A stretch of 64,000 bases of DNA from Paramacrobiotus metropolitanus. Lineage: Eukaryota; Tardigrada; Eutardigrada; Parachela; Macrobiotidae. The stretch's first letter is position 1; every line of letters starts with the position of its first letter. The stretch lies in NCBI RefSeq assembly GCF_019649055.1, contig NW_026570311.1:62001-126000 (forward strand). Reading direction: 5' to 3'. The notes under the pieces are model-generated. The model was not told where the DNA came from, made no database searches, and saw only the letters and a program-made list of their open reading frames with translations. Positions 34,776-45,642 of the stretch are shown in pieces. Made by a program: the position numbers and the translations under genes.

Positions 34776-34845
34776 AAACCAAATGAAATGACAGCCATCA
34801 CTTAACGCACAGCCAAATTTCGCGCAATGCTATCGAGTAACTAGG

Positions 34846-35323
34846 TAACAGCATAAATACCTAAATTATTTCATTATACAAAAGCATATAAGTAATTTCC
34901 CAATTAATAATACGATCACTACGAGTAAATACACTAGATAGAATGTTAAGCATGGCGTAATGGACATACTTTTATGGAAACCATATTGTACAGTAACGAC
35001 GAATTAGTCCAGTACAGATATACGAGTATATGTATATTGAATACCGACTCGTCGTTACGGTTTTATTAATGGCATGTGCACACGCTAGTATCGACCAGTA
35101 ACAGTTTCCCTAATATGCCGCTGTTACAGACAAATGTTACCATTGTTACACTTGTGCAAGGTAACAGGTTGCTGATTCGTCGGCTTCTATTTACTTACGA
35201 AGCGGCTGTTCCATGTTCAAAGCGGTAGGCCACGACCACTGGTCCCGCACATGGTTAATTGTTTTATGGCTCTGTCCGCACTTAGACAAGTATGTAATAC
35301 TGGGCTTCATATGCACTACGGTT
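34846..35323 (-). repeat. 478-bp terminal inverted repeat, right arm
   Basis: Reverse complement of 33353-33830, equal length. It begins TAACAGCATAAATACC and ends GGCTTCATATGCACTACGGTT. Confidence 0.92.
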
Positions 35324-37812
35324 AACTCCCGCTGCCGATGAAAGGGACTGAGAGGCAATGAGAGGAGGGACAGGTAAGCGCGGGAGTAGGTGCGGTGACA
35401 AAGGGCAGGCAGGCAATCCGGTAGTAAACAGGACGATTCCGCATTCCACGGAGATAGAGAGGAGGCAGTCATCACGTCCGTGCGAAGTCCAACAATTGTC
35501 CATCAATGTCCTGCTTTAACGAGAATTCATGCTGGCCGGCGTTTCTCTTACCGCGTTAAACAAAGTTAGCGCACCAGCGCAAACTTCCAATGTCATTAAG
35601 CTATGTGAAATTATTTTTCTTAATAAGTTTGCGCTTGCTGTGTTGCGTTGTCCATGGTAGTGAATGGCACTGAAGGCAGATTTATTGCAGAATTCACGGT
35701 GCTGTCAGATTTGGTGCTTATTTCTACGAGTGTGTCCGTTATCAGTGGTGGGGAACATGTTTCAATTTTTTTCTCTTAGTCATAGCGGAAAGATGAGTAA
35801 CCGATACGTGCGCAGCAGTCGTGCCGCAGATACAAGCGGGCTGCTGATATTTGACAGTCCTAATAGAAACCAAAATATATCCGAACACAAAAGGGAAACG
35901 TCCAGAAAGTATAAGAATAACAGCAAGTACGATTAAAGCCGTCACTTTACGTACGTACCCATGGCTACCGTATCTATATTCCGTCACCGAGGCACATTTT
36001 CCGCCTTCAAATTCAGAGAAATCTCATATTCTGCAGAAACGTACTTACTGTATAAGATACGTATTTACTGTATACTTACCCCGTATTTACTGTATAAAAA
36101 AATAGTTACCAGTGCCATGGTCAAGACGACACATTGACAAACACTTTTAAAGCTACCCTTCACAGCAGTACATTACTGCACTTCAGCATTAATTTAGTTA
36201 GTACTGCATTGCTACGAGTATGTGTATTGCCATTGTATTTGTATTACCATTGTACTCGTATTGCCATTGTATCTTTATTTGATGACTGAGCTTTTTCGTT
36301 ATTTCCCTTCTTTGAAAGTTGTGTGAACGTTGAGGATTGTTTGATATCATGGAATCCATAGCTAACCCTTGGAACATCGTCAACGTTTTACGAGAATATA
36401 TGGCACCAGCGAACGTATCAAATGTCCCGTTGCCGAGAAGGAACGGATTCTTGCATTGCAGCTGAAAGGTACGTGACAAGAGTTACGTTGTCAAAACTCA
36501 TGTACCAACAACCTTACATGATATGGTCGCTTATAAAATCAAAAAAGAACAAAGTGCAAACATAAAGCCGATTTACTGGAGCATGTAGAGCGTAAAGTAT
36601 TTTAGGAATTTGTAATACTTTTGGCCATGGCACACGAAACTATTGTTTTATAAATACAGAGTAAATATATAACATTTCTGCTAAATAGGAGGTTTTTCTG
36701 AATCGGGAGGCGGAAAATCTGCCCTGGTTAGAAACTTAATAAAAATTTGAGACCCGGCGAGGCGGGCGCGGATAAAAAGTCCTTCTTTCTAAACCGTCGC
36801 TATTAGATTCACGCTAGTTCTTGCAAAATTTAATTTTCAATTTACCTGCACAGTGATGTATCCGTGAGGCATGCTCACTAAGCAGAAGTCCAGAACTATC
36901 AAATCCGTTCACGGGATTATATTGATATATTGTCGTGCTGCCTGCTTTACGTTGAAAGCATGCAGCTACCCACCCACACAAAGAATTCATGCATTCCTAT
37001 GAAAATACGTAATTAGCTCACTGCACCCTTTTCTCCTGTTTCTGAATTTTTCCTTTGCCGTTTTGGGTGATATTCTTTTTTTTCTTTGTGGGAAACCGTA
37101 TTATCGCACCTTCAAAATTTCTGTATTTTTAATGGGCGCTAAGAAGACGCTACTCGTGAAAGGGTTCTTGCTTTCGATGTAACCATAACACTTGCAACCG
37201 ATACTAATAATGTTTTACCAAATAGTGCTGGTATCTCACGTAGGTATTGTAACGTTAGCTTAACTAACTCAAACTAGGGTAGCGATGTGCCGCTCCAGGA
37301 AGCGAGCAAGGTTACGTTAAGTAGGTGGTTGTTGTAGGACAAGGAAAGGTCACAAGCTATCGTAGGCAATTTATTAGCACAGCTCGTAAGTAATTAGAAC
37401 AGCTCGTAAGTAACGTTATCTGGTACAGTCGATAGCTCATAAGTCGTCAGCTCGTAGAATCTGGCGGAAGGTGGCTAAAAAATGGTCGGTGTAGTAAGCG
37501 ACAACCTAAATGCGAAGCGCATTTACGCAGTTTGATGAACGTAGTAAAGTGGCCATCGCTACAAGCGCAAACTTCGCGCTATCTGTACCTTTACGTAGGA
37601 AATTACCGGACAAGCTTGTACACACTTATATTCGTACGCGTGGTAGTTTCAATTAAAACAGTTTTCCTTTCCATGGATACATGATTTACTGTCTACGGGA
37701 ATCTACTGTCATGTATGTACGGACACATATATATCCGTTTTAATGTTTCATAACCCGCCAGGCAGTCACAATCAGCACAGCTTCAACGCTGGCAGTGTTC
37801 TTGTCATGGGTC
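35324..37812. other. 2.5 kb without a supported gene
   Basis: Holds two small tandem repeats: CATTGTAYTYGTATTRC units at about 36222-36270, and GTATTTACTGTATA units at about 36040-36098. The phrase CAGCTCGTAAGTAA occurs twice at about 37379-37413. No open frame has a recognisable domain. Confidence 0.45.
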
Positions 37813-38275
37813 TTAGCGGCCAACGGAAGCCTTGATCATGAAAACTTTGCCGACGAATTGGACAACGGTCGCGGCCCAGTCTTCGTCGCTATGCAAATTG
37901 ATAGGGCCGGGTCCGCCGTAGGGACCGTCAAAGGCCGACGGAGAGTTGGCCAACATGACGGCCCCGATATTGTCAAAGATGTCGCCCAGGGATACATACA
38001 CTTGGTTCCTGTCGCTGGCTTTTGCCAGCAGTGTCCTCCCGGCAGCTTCAATGGCTATGGCGGCTTGAAAAGCGCTTTTACGTCCCGGAGGAGCAGGAGG
38101 CTGACATTCCGCTGCAAATCAAGCCGAAAGTGACTGATACAATAAAAAATTATTCAGATTTCAATACCGAAAATATGATTGATACAAATTCTACAAAATC
38201 AATAAATTCTAAAAATCATGGTTTACCTAGTATGATGAGGCAGAGGAGGGGCAAGAAAGCTACCACGAAAGCCAT
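37813..38275 (-). CDS. GDI family secreted protein 4 (115 aa)
   Basis: Exon 1, 38227-38275, encodes MAFVVAFLPLLCLIIL, a signal peptide; exon 2 is 38111-37813. The intron is phase 1 (GTAAAC donor, TTTGCAG acceptor), and the joined frame is 115 codons plus stop. The mature part opens AECQPPAPPGRK and continues QAAIAIEAAG, the core VSLGDIFDNIGAVMLANSPS, then GPYGGPGPINLHSDED and a basic end (IKASVGR). It is clearly paralogous to the protein at 39100-39529 (same ECQ opening, NSPS, PGPxNLHxDED). A single Cys remains after signal cleavage, so no internal disulphide is expected. I recognise no known family. Transcribed away from the plus-strand members. Confidence 0.78.
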
Positions 38276-38279
38276 TTAG

Positions 38280-39099
38280 GGTTCGCTGCAATCGCAAAAT
38301 AAAAGTTCAATGTAATATATTAACCGTCTCAAATCAAACAGATCAAGCGAAACCGCGAATTAACCAACTATTGTAAGCGCATGTATACCGAGACGCTAAA
38401 AATTAACGGCGTTTACTATTGCCCCTAGGTGCGGGTTATTCCTCTTCGAACGACAGTCAGTACAGATTACCGCTAATGTGTTTTGATAGCGACAGTTTTG
38501 CTGCTGCAAACTGCGCCTGCGGTTTGTCGGTTTCTAACTACACGTTAGAATTTCTCTGCCTTGAACCTTTGCTTGTCGGTGCTGTCCATATTGTGCAAGT
38601 CCACTGGATTACGTACTACTGTGTATACAAGTAGTACATACGACTATTGTATAATTATTATTATACATAAATACATACGAGCAGCTATATCATCACGTAA
38701 CAGACATCTTATGAGGCTTGTAAACAGCGCGTTGACTTGTTTTTGTCATGATTTTGTTTTCGGATTGACTTGACACGTTATGGCTGGAAACGTTTGCCAT
38801 GAAGAAGCTCGTGGGATTGTTTTAGTCGGAGTACTTGGAAATTTCTTAATAATCGATTACTTTATCTCTCAGTTCATGGATACGCAGATAATCTACTGTC
38901 GTACTTATATATTATGGTTTTCGAATGTAACATTAGGCCCTTCACACCGACAAAGAACGGTTGCTCATGTCACCACAATTCACACTATTCATCACAACAT
39001 CAATTACACTGTTGGATAGCGCTACACGGTCTTCAACACTATACAATAAAGGCCAAGTCTACAACACTATACAATATAGGTGATTTTCCGAACGCTTAA
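38280..39099. other. spacer between GDI genes
   Basis: Upstream region of GDI 4 and downstream region of GDI 3. Near 39046-39078 the phrase ACACTATACAATA is repeated twice. No gene supported. Confidence 0.45.
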
Positions 39100-39529
39100 T
39101 TAGCGGCCACCGGGAGTGCCGGCATTCTTAATGCCATTGCCGACACCCTGGAACATGGCCGCGCCCAGATCTTCATCGGTGTGCAGATTGACGGGACCGG
39201 GTGCGCCGTAGTAACCACCTGATCGCGACGGGGAGTTGACCAGAATGACGGCCTGTATGTTGTCCATGATGTCGCCTATGGATTTATGCACCTGGTTCAT
39301 GTCGCCGGGGTTGGCCTGCATCGCCATGCCGGCCGCTTCGATGGCCTTAGCGGCCTGCAGACCGCCGTCCGGTCCCGGTGGCACGGTGACCTGGCATTCC
39401 ACTGAAAATTGCAACCCCATTAGAAACATTTTGAAACAACGGAGCATGCAGTGAACAGAAAACGTCATGCTCACACTTACCTAATACGGCTACGCAGAGG
39501 AAAAGCGCCAAAACTGTTAAGGGTGTCAT
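39100..39529 (-). CDS. GDI family secreted protein 3 (116 aa)
   Basis: Exon 1, 39481-39529 (signal peptide MTPLTVLALFLCVAVL), and exon 2, 39401-39100; phase-1 intron with GTAAGT donor and TTTTCAG acceptor. Mature part: VECQVTVPPGPDG, QAAKAIEAAGMAM, then HKSIGDIMDNIQAVILVNSPS, GGYYGAPGPVNLHTDED, LGAAMFQGVGNGIKN and a basic Gly-rich end. The GDIM core and the Ala-rich helix before it are shared with the plus-strand members at 40194 and 41585, which lack the proline and acidic tail. It is divergent head-to-head with the 40194 gene, about 660 bases apart, so a shared promoter region is possible. Function unknown. Confidence 0.8.
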
Positions 39530-40193
39530 TTTTTGTAATTGCAACTGTCGCGTGTATAAGCTGCGAATAGTCTAAACCCGACAATCGAATAACTTCTTCA
39601 CAAGATTACGATAAACTAGCGTAACGAAGAGTGTGTACATCAAAAGCGCATACTGCTGTCCTTAGGCAGGGTTGTTCCACTATGAGCATTACGAAGTAAT
39701 AATTATTACAGGATGTCCACTTAGGTGTCGGCGACATATATGTTTACGCTTTGGCAGCGCCATCACTCAGCTCGTCTCAAGTTCAACTCAACTCAAGTTC
39801 AATCGTCTAGACGGGACCAGTGCTGCCTATTGCAAGAACCTTGATGCAAAGTTTCACGAATCGATGTGTACTAATAACCTGGAGCAGTAGATTCGCATGC
39901 CACACCTCTGTGGCTTTCACTGCACTTTACAAACTCGCTGCGTTGTCGGCCACACACCGAAGCCGTAACCTGGTCGTAGCGATGGCTGCCGGTTAATGGT
40001 ACAGAGTAATCAGCGGTAATTATTGTGCCACTGAACTGCTGCTTATTGCGCGCCCATTAGCAGACATTCCGCTATGCCCACATCAAATAGGTGTTTAGTG
40101 AAGAGGCTCGTCGCAAATTCGTTTGAACTTTTTACGCTGTTTTTTCCTGTTTATTTCCGTTAACGTTAAAACCTTTACCGGCACATTATCGCC

Positions 40194-40610
40194 ATGGAGA
40201 AGCTCGTGGTATTACTCTTTATCGTTGCATGCATCAGTATGTACAACACCCATTAGCCTTACTTTCATTGTATGTACGTAAAATCGGTGATTACGTAATG
40301 TGCCGTCGATCTATAATAAATCGTTACAGGTTATGTGCAAACTGACACCCAAGTAACCATCGACCGAGCCAAGCAAATCGTGGCGCTTGCCCAGCAGATG
40401 CAGGCCGACATCAACAGCAAGGGGAAATCCTACCAGCACATGGCGGACATTGTGGCGCAGGTGTCTATCATCGTCAACAACACCGACACCGACGGCCAGG
40501 CAACCGGCACCAAGGCCTCCAACCGCGCCAGCAACGGACTGACCCTGGCCGGCGGTATCGTTAGCGGTATCGGAGGGGCGCTCTCCAGCTTCGGCAAGCT
40601 ATTCAATTAA
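40194..40610 (+). CDS. GDI family secreted protein 1 (107 aa)
   Basis: Exon 1, 40194-40236 (MEKLVVLLFIVACI), exon 2, 40330-40610; phase-1 intron, GTATGT donor and TTACAG acceptor, 93 bp. The mature chain is about 90 residues: an Ala/Gln-rich stretch (AKQIVALAQQMQ), YQHMADIVAQVSIIVNN aligning with the GDIM core of its relatives, and a Gly/Ala-rich hydrophobic C-terminus (NGLTLAGGIVSGIGGALSSF) ending in KLFN. It has no Cys in the mature part. The C-terminus resembles small membrane-active helices in composition, but that is only composition. AATAAA at 40884-40889. Confidence 0.82.
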
Positions 40611-41584
40611 GATACCGGTGACCTTGTTCTCTACACTGATTTGATTTCACTGAGCAGAAAATTGAAATGTCGACTGGTTGGCAGTTTCTTTGCCGGTAGA
40701 TTCCATTTATGATGCGTAAGGGAAATAATTTCGATGTCAGCACCAAGTTGTCGAATAACCTTCTCTGGTTGACTTAATCGTCACGTGATATATCTGCAGT
40801 TGAAATATATCTAGGAATGTTTTACATTGGATTGAGTGATGTTACTTTATGTTGATGATGATAAGGATAACAACATTCTACGAAATAAAGTGGCGCAGGT
40901 ACTTTGCTTTACTGGGTGTCATTAGTAAGTAAGTATACGTATCTGGTTGCGTGCTTATTCAGTGTTTCGAAGAGGCGTCACCCCTCTGTATCAGAGTGAT
41001 CGGTCATAAGGCAAAATCATTCGACGTACTAAATAACAAAGCCTGAACATTTTGATCGTTGTTTTTGTCAGGCTGCCGCTCTGGAAACCACACAACATAA
41101 TTTATTATTATTCTACGCCACAAGAATCCTAAAACATATGAGTTTGATTTCAGTTTTTCTTAACAATTTTTAAAAATTACAGAGTTCCTAGACAACTTTA
41201 GTTATTTTATTGCTAAGTAAACAGCTAATAAAAGGCGGAAACGCGCAATCACCTCATTATCTGATTAAATCAAAAATTTGTGTATATGTGTACAAATGAA
41301 TCGTTATTTAATTAGGCAAGCCTGCTGATTAGGCAAAAGTGCTGGCTGGCAATAATTAAGCACAGAAGCTGACTATAATTTACCCCGTGGCACCCTCTTG
41401 CCGCCTGCTAATGTTTGCAGGTCGCTGACCATAAACCGCGAATTTATGCTCCCGGCGGTTGACTGTATATGCGGGTGTCTGTTGGTCATATTCATCATTT
41501 GCCATCTCTTACCTTTTGGTCCATTCAGATAGAAAATTCATCGGTGCGAGAACGCTTTCACTACAGCAAAAATAACTTTTCACA
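40611..41584. other. spacer between GDI 1 and GDI 2
   Basis: Contains the AATAAA of GDI 1 and no supported gene. Confidence 0.5.
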
Positions 41585-42039
41585 ATGCAGCTCCTTTTCG
41601 TGGCGACCTTTGCCGTCGTTCTGGCTTGCGGTAAGTCGCACGATACCTGAAGATGTACCATCAGTAACACCTAATATGCAACGCCTATCCGTTCAAATAT
41701 CGGCACAGCCGTCCGCTATTTTAAGACGAACGAAGCGATTACTTTAGACTATTGTATACATATGTTTGTTTTACAGTGTATGGCCAAGCGGCCAACAGTG
41801 TCATCGTGGCGCAAGCGCAGGCCATCGTGGCGTCGGCGACGAAGATCCAGGGCGAATCCGGCAACACTAACGCGGTGTACACAGATATGGGCGACATTAT
41901 GACGGCCGTGGCCAACATCGGCGACGCCCTCGTTCAGTCCAATACCAAACTCAGCGGTCGCGCTTTCAACGGATTATCCTTGGCCGGAGGTATTCTGAAC
42001 GGTATCGGTGGCGCTCTCACCGCAGCTGGCAAATCCTAA
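41585..42039 (+). CDS. GDI family secreted protein 2 (102 aa)
   Basis: Exon 1, 41585-41630 (MQLLFVATFAVVLAC), exon 2, 41777-42039; phase-1 intron, GTAAGT and TTACAG. The mature chain has QAQAIVASATKIQ, then VYTDMGDIMTAVANIGDALV, then NGLSLAGGILNGIGGALTAA ending GKS. It pairs with the 40194 gene (same NGLxLAGGIxxGIGGAL end) and bridges to the minus-strand pair through the exact GDIM word. No Cys after the signal peptide. The four-gene cluster suggests local duplication with strand inversion. I know no named family with this pattern. Confidence 0.82.
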
Positions 42040-42460
42040 ACCTGTGCATCCGAACCACATTCCGGCATACGGGACGCAACCTGCTAAGGAGCCATCCGTT
42101 TGTGAAAACAGAACTTTTTCTCGATTTCAATGTATATTTTTTATGTTTACGATACAATAACTAAAGTTTAGCATAGAAATGCATTCCAATGTGTGTTAAG
42201 AATCGCTTTGCGCCATTGAGGTGGCTACAAGCACTGCTGATATCGTGAGATAAACCATTTCTTATCCTTGTGCGTACTGGCTTTCAAAAGTCGATACAAA
42301 GGCGTTTGTTGTACAACAAGAGCAGTTCTCCTTACATCAGCATACATGTGTAACTAAAACTGTTATAAAATTGTTCGTATGTCGTGCATTCTTTGCCGGT
42401 CGGTTCTTACCAGATGGATTCCAGCTGGAGCAGCGGAAATATGTAGAAGCATCTGACGGT
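42040..42460. other. 3' flank of GDI 2
   Basis: No gene supported. Confidence 0.5.
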
Positions 42461-42527
42461 TCATAGACCTCAGAATGGTATAAGTTTCACATTAAATGTG
42501 AAACTTATACCATTGTGAGATCTATGA
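42461..42527. repeat. 67-bp palindrome, 33-bp arms, 1-nt spacer
   Basis: The inner 20 bases of each arm (42474-42493 and 42495-42514) are perfect reverse complements, AATGGTATAAGTTTCACATT and its partner, separated by one A. The outer 13 bases (TCATAGACCTCAG versus GTGAGATCTATGA) pair with two mismatches. It could form a cruciform, or in RNA a near-perfect hairpin; the one-base loop argues against a microRNA precursor. Possibly a tiny MITE. Confidence 0.9.
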
Positions 42528-42630
42528 TGCATGATGCAGGGATGCTGTTTAATTATATCTGTTCACCAAATCTGATGTACAGTCTACAGATATAAATTAA
42601 ACGGCAACCCTGCATTACGCATTGTCGCAA

Positions 42631-42990
42631 ATGCCCATTCCTCCGCTGCAAATTAAATTTGTGAATATCAGCGCAATCGTTTCAGGCGTTATTGCCGCGT
42701 TAACAATAATTACATTGTATTTCGGTCTGGTTCGCAAAAACATTCTATTAAAGTCGATATTATTCACTGAAAAATTGCACAGACAGCGGCGCGAAAAGCG
42801 ATTCACCAACCTCTGGCTTTTGGTGACTACTGACTGCTACGACCTAGTGATTCATATGTCATATCTGTATGTGCTCAGTGTCGAAGGTGTTCGCTATTCG
42901 CTACAGCTAAAAGGCATATTTTTCCAAAATATTGAAATTCGATTTTGGACAAACACGCTTTTGTTGATCTGCCGGATGGACTGTTGCTGA
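42631..42990 (+). CDS. hypothetical single-TM ORF, 119 aa, weak
   Basis: ATG at 42631. MPIPPLQIKFVN precedes one hydrophobic segment (ISAIVSGVIAALTIITLYFGLV), followed by a very basic stretch (KLHRQRREKRF) and a second mildly hydrophobic part. The positive-inside pattern is protein-like, but there is no paralogue in the window, no recognised domain and no visible splice context. It may be an exon of a larger gene or chance. Confidence 0.28.
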   Translation: MPIPPLQIKFVNISAIVSGVIAALTIITLYFGLVRKNILLKSILFTEKLHRQRREKRFTNLWLLVTTDCYDLVIHMSYLYVLSVEGVRYSLQLKGIFFQNIEIRFWTNTLLLICRMDCC

Positions 42991-43362
42991 TCATAAGTAT
43001 GAAATCTAGAAACATGCTCTGTCCATTTGGCTGGCAATCGCTTCGTGACTACGGTACACGTACAGAATTCACTGCACTCGTCAAATTACCTGACTGCGCC
43101 GTTAGATACAAATAATACACGATTTAAGCGTTGGTTCATGATGAACGACGCTGCGTCATAGAAGCTTAAAATCAAGGGCATTTATGATGATCATGAATAC
43201 TGTACATCAACACTGAACTCCCATTAAACCGAAAAACAGCTAACGTTGCATGTTTTGGCGAACAGGATATGAAACACTGCAAAAATTTTAATTTCAAAAG
43301 TTTGGTATTTTCAAGCATGAATGCTGATGCTGCATTATCGCCGGTTAAAAGTGACAGGATAA

Positions 43363-44414
43363 TTAACGCAGGATGACCATAGCAATACCAACGACTATGA
43401 AGACAAAAAACACACATCCAATGACAATCCCGGCTATGACACCTCCATCCATTGAAGCTGAGACTGTAACAACAAATTCAAACATGAGTTAAGGACCTGC
43501 AAGTCACGCTTAGATTGTCAGTAATGAGATTGTCTGTACCGCAGTTGTCTTGTGGCCCACTGGCCGGTTTCATAGCATGAACAGCATCCTTATAATTTGC
43601 CGGACAGTTTATCCGATTATCAGTGTTGTCACAGAGGTACTCGCTGTGAATGTAGCCATCCAAGGCGTAGCACGGTGAGACATACGAGTTGTTCTGTCCT
43701 GTAAGTTAACAGACAGGATTAATCTTTTTTTAAAAAAAAGGATATTAGTATGTTAATGCAAAGAAATGGGCATACGGTCGACAAGGATGTAATCAAAGGT
43801 CACTCCGTATTCGGGGCTAATCGCGTTCGTCCTAGGCGGAGTATACTCGATGGACAGTTCAGGTTGGCGAGCGTACGATGATCGCACTTGACCCACGGAG
43901 CCGCTGCCGGTCTCGCTGCTCAGCTCACCACCACCCCATGATTTCGCCAGGGACTTTTCTGGCCGTAAATCGTAGATTTCCATTATTGCATTTTCCGGAA
44001 GATTGGACTTCCTATTAACCATTTTGTTCTCACTGGGATTAATTGCCAGAATAAGGCTGCAATCATACCGAATGTTTACGTATATGGCATACTCCGTCCC
44101 GTATTTTCCACAGAACCCATTAGTTTTCAACGTGATCTCGCAAAATTCATTAGGTAATGGCGAATGGTTGAGCGTTCCCGCGCTGGTCTGGTGCTTGTTT
44201 GGACATTGCAGATACACAGAATGGTCACATTTCGCTTTCAAGGGAGCTGAAAAATGATCAAAAACATGAGCGATGTTGCTATGCCTCTTAACAAGTAACT
44301 TAAGGCTTACGCACAGACTTTCTGATATTCCAGAGCGTTTGTGCCGGCAGGGTATACTAGAAATAACGAAAACGCAATTGCAACCAAGTTATGAAACAGC
44401 ACTGAGTTCCCCAT
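43363..44414 (-). CDS. CLT family copy 3 (257 aa, five exons, short tail)
   Basis: Exons 44414-44315 (signal MGNSVLFHNLVAIAFSLFLV), 44246-44069, 44011-43776, 43698-43540 and 43463-43363. Phases are 1, 2, 1, 1 and the total is an exact 258 codons with stop. CUB-like part: KCDHSVYLQCP, FCEITLKTNGFCG, EYAIYVNIR at the phase-2 junction, AIMEIYDLR, ELSIEYT, TFDYILV. Cys module: CYALDGY, YLCDNTDNRINCP. The TM (IAGIVIGCVFFVFIVVGIAMVI) is followed by only two residues, so there is essentially no cytoplasmic domain. Intron 2 is only 57 bases, a multiple of three with no stop, so reading through it stays in frame. The exon 1 donor (T|GTGCGT) was chosen because it gives the family phase. Confidence 0.78.
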
Positions 44415-45642
44415 TTTTGGAATGATATGCAATCCTCCTCTTCACAATTTGCCGTTCCTGGCGAATCCAATCTGGATATGGCGCAGGGGATTGCAGAAAA
44501 TTTGGCGAGATTATTAACTTTAACCACCGGCAGCATTTGCAGACACGTTGTGCCGAACGGATAGGATGTTTTATTATACCAGTCACCATCATGCCTAAAG
44601 AGAATGGCTGCTGATAAGATATGCTTGTTAGTTGTTATAACTCGATAACACTGTCGGGCTCTAAATCGTCGAAAAATCGTCGAAAATGACTTCACAATAA
44701 CCAAACTTTCACGAGCTAGCAATATTATCTTAACTGTTTGTCAGTTTCGTAATGCCGGAATACTACAAGTATCGGTAGTATCCTTGTCTTTTGCCGCAGT
44801 ATTAAAGCGATCCGCCATGCACTAGTACGCAAACGTTAACATTATTTTGTAAGTGCACTGACAACGTCTAAGACCTCATAATAATTCAACCGCAGGAAAA
44901 TTTTTTGAGCGAAGAATTCCAGTAGTTTTTCGGCATAGGCCTTGAAACAGAATTATCGTTTCTGTTATTCCCAGTAGCGCGTGACGATAAGTGATAACCA
45001 CCGTATCGACAATTAATCGATCGATGTACTGCTATGTATACCTTAGCTTATCCATTAGCCGTGGCCAGTGATAATAAAACATAAGACGAACGATATAAGA
45101 AGCAGATGGTTATCTATTTGCAAGTGAAGGACGGTGGGGATTGCGTACCCCAACGGCTAAGGACATCCGTGGCCTGTTGTACATGAGGTCCGGGCACCAT
45201 TAAGCAAAATCAATAAGAACGCCAGAAACGCGGAAACCTAGTACCAACGGGCGGCACATGTAAGTGTACATACGATTTCCCGTTAAAATGTTAAAGAACC
45301 AATTTACAAAACAATCCCGCTAGTGACATATGCGACTTTGTTTCCCACTATGATAAACCTAGTCTCGCAATTTACTACGCTTGGACCTATTAACAACCGC
45401 AAAACATATATAACTGCTGGGAAGAATTTATAATTTATCTAAAATTGCTGATTTGTATGTCTCTCGGTTTTAAGGAACACAGATGCCATTTTAAGTTTTT
45501 AACTAACAACTTGAACCATTTAAATTTAATGTTATTCGGTTTCTGGCGTCACTTTCTGTTGCCGACGGCCCGACAATAACATGATAATATCACTTTGACC
45601 GCTTATTAGTAAAGAATGCACTGACAGGAAAACCTATTAATT
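44415..45642. other. intergenic
   Basis: No supported gene; the minus frame 44357-44722 is a shadow around the copy 3 signal exon. Confidence 0.5.

Larger units (their letters stand above)
33353..35323. mobile_element. foldback-type DNA transposon with internal THAP-domain frame
   Basis: A 1,971-bp structure: two 478-bp inverted arms around a 1,015-bp centre. The centre holds a THAP-domain frame on the minus strand (33959-34216), the zinc-finger type found at the N-terminus of P-element-like transposases, but no catalytic region fits, so the copy is non-autonomous. Near its right side an extra copy of the outer terminus (about 34733-34775: CTTAGACAAGTATGTAATAC then GGCTTCATATGCACTACGG) lies inside, so two elements may be nested or the right end was duplicated. 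Flanking bases (GCAAAA left, AACTCC right) show no obvious target-site duplication. Confidence 0.75.

Noticed and set aside
37795-38133. Plus-strand frame of 112 codons
   Set aside because: Antisense shadow of GDI 4; the minus strand gives a spliced signal-peptide protein with a paralogue.
42474-42514. MicroRNA precursor at the palindrome
   Set aside because: A one-base spacer leaves no proper hairpin loop and pairing is too perfect; an inverted-repeat element fits better.
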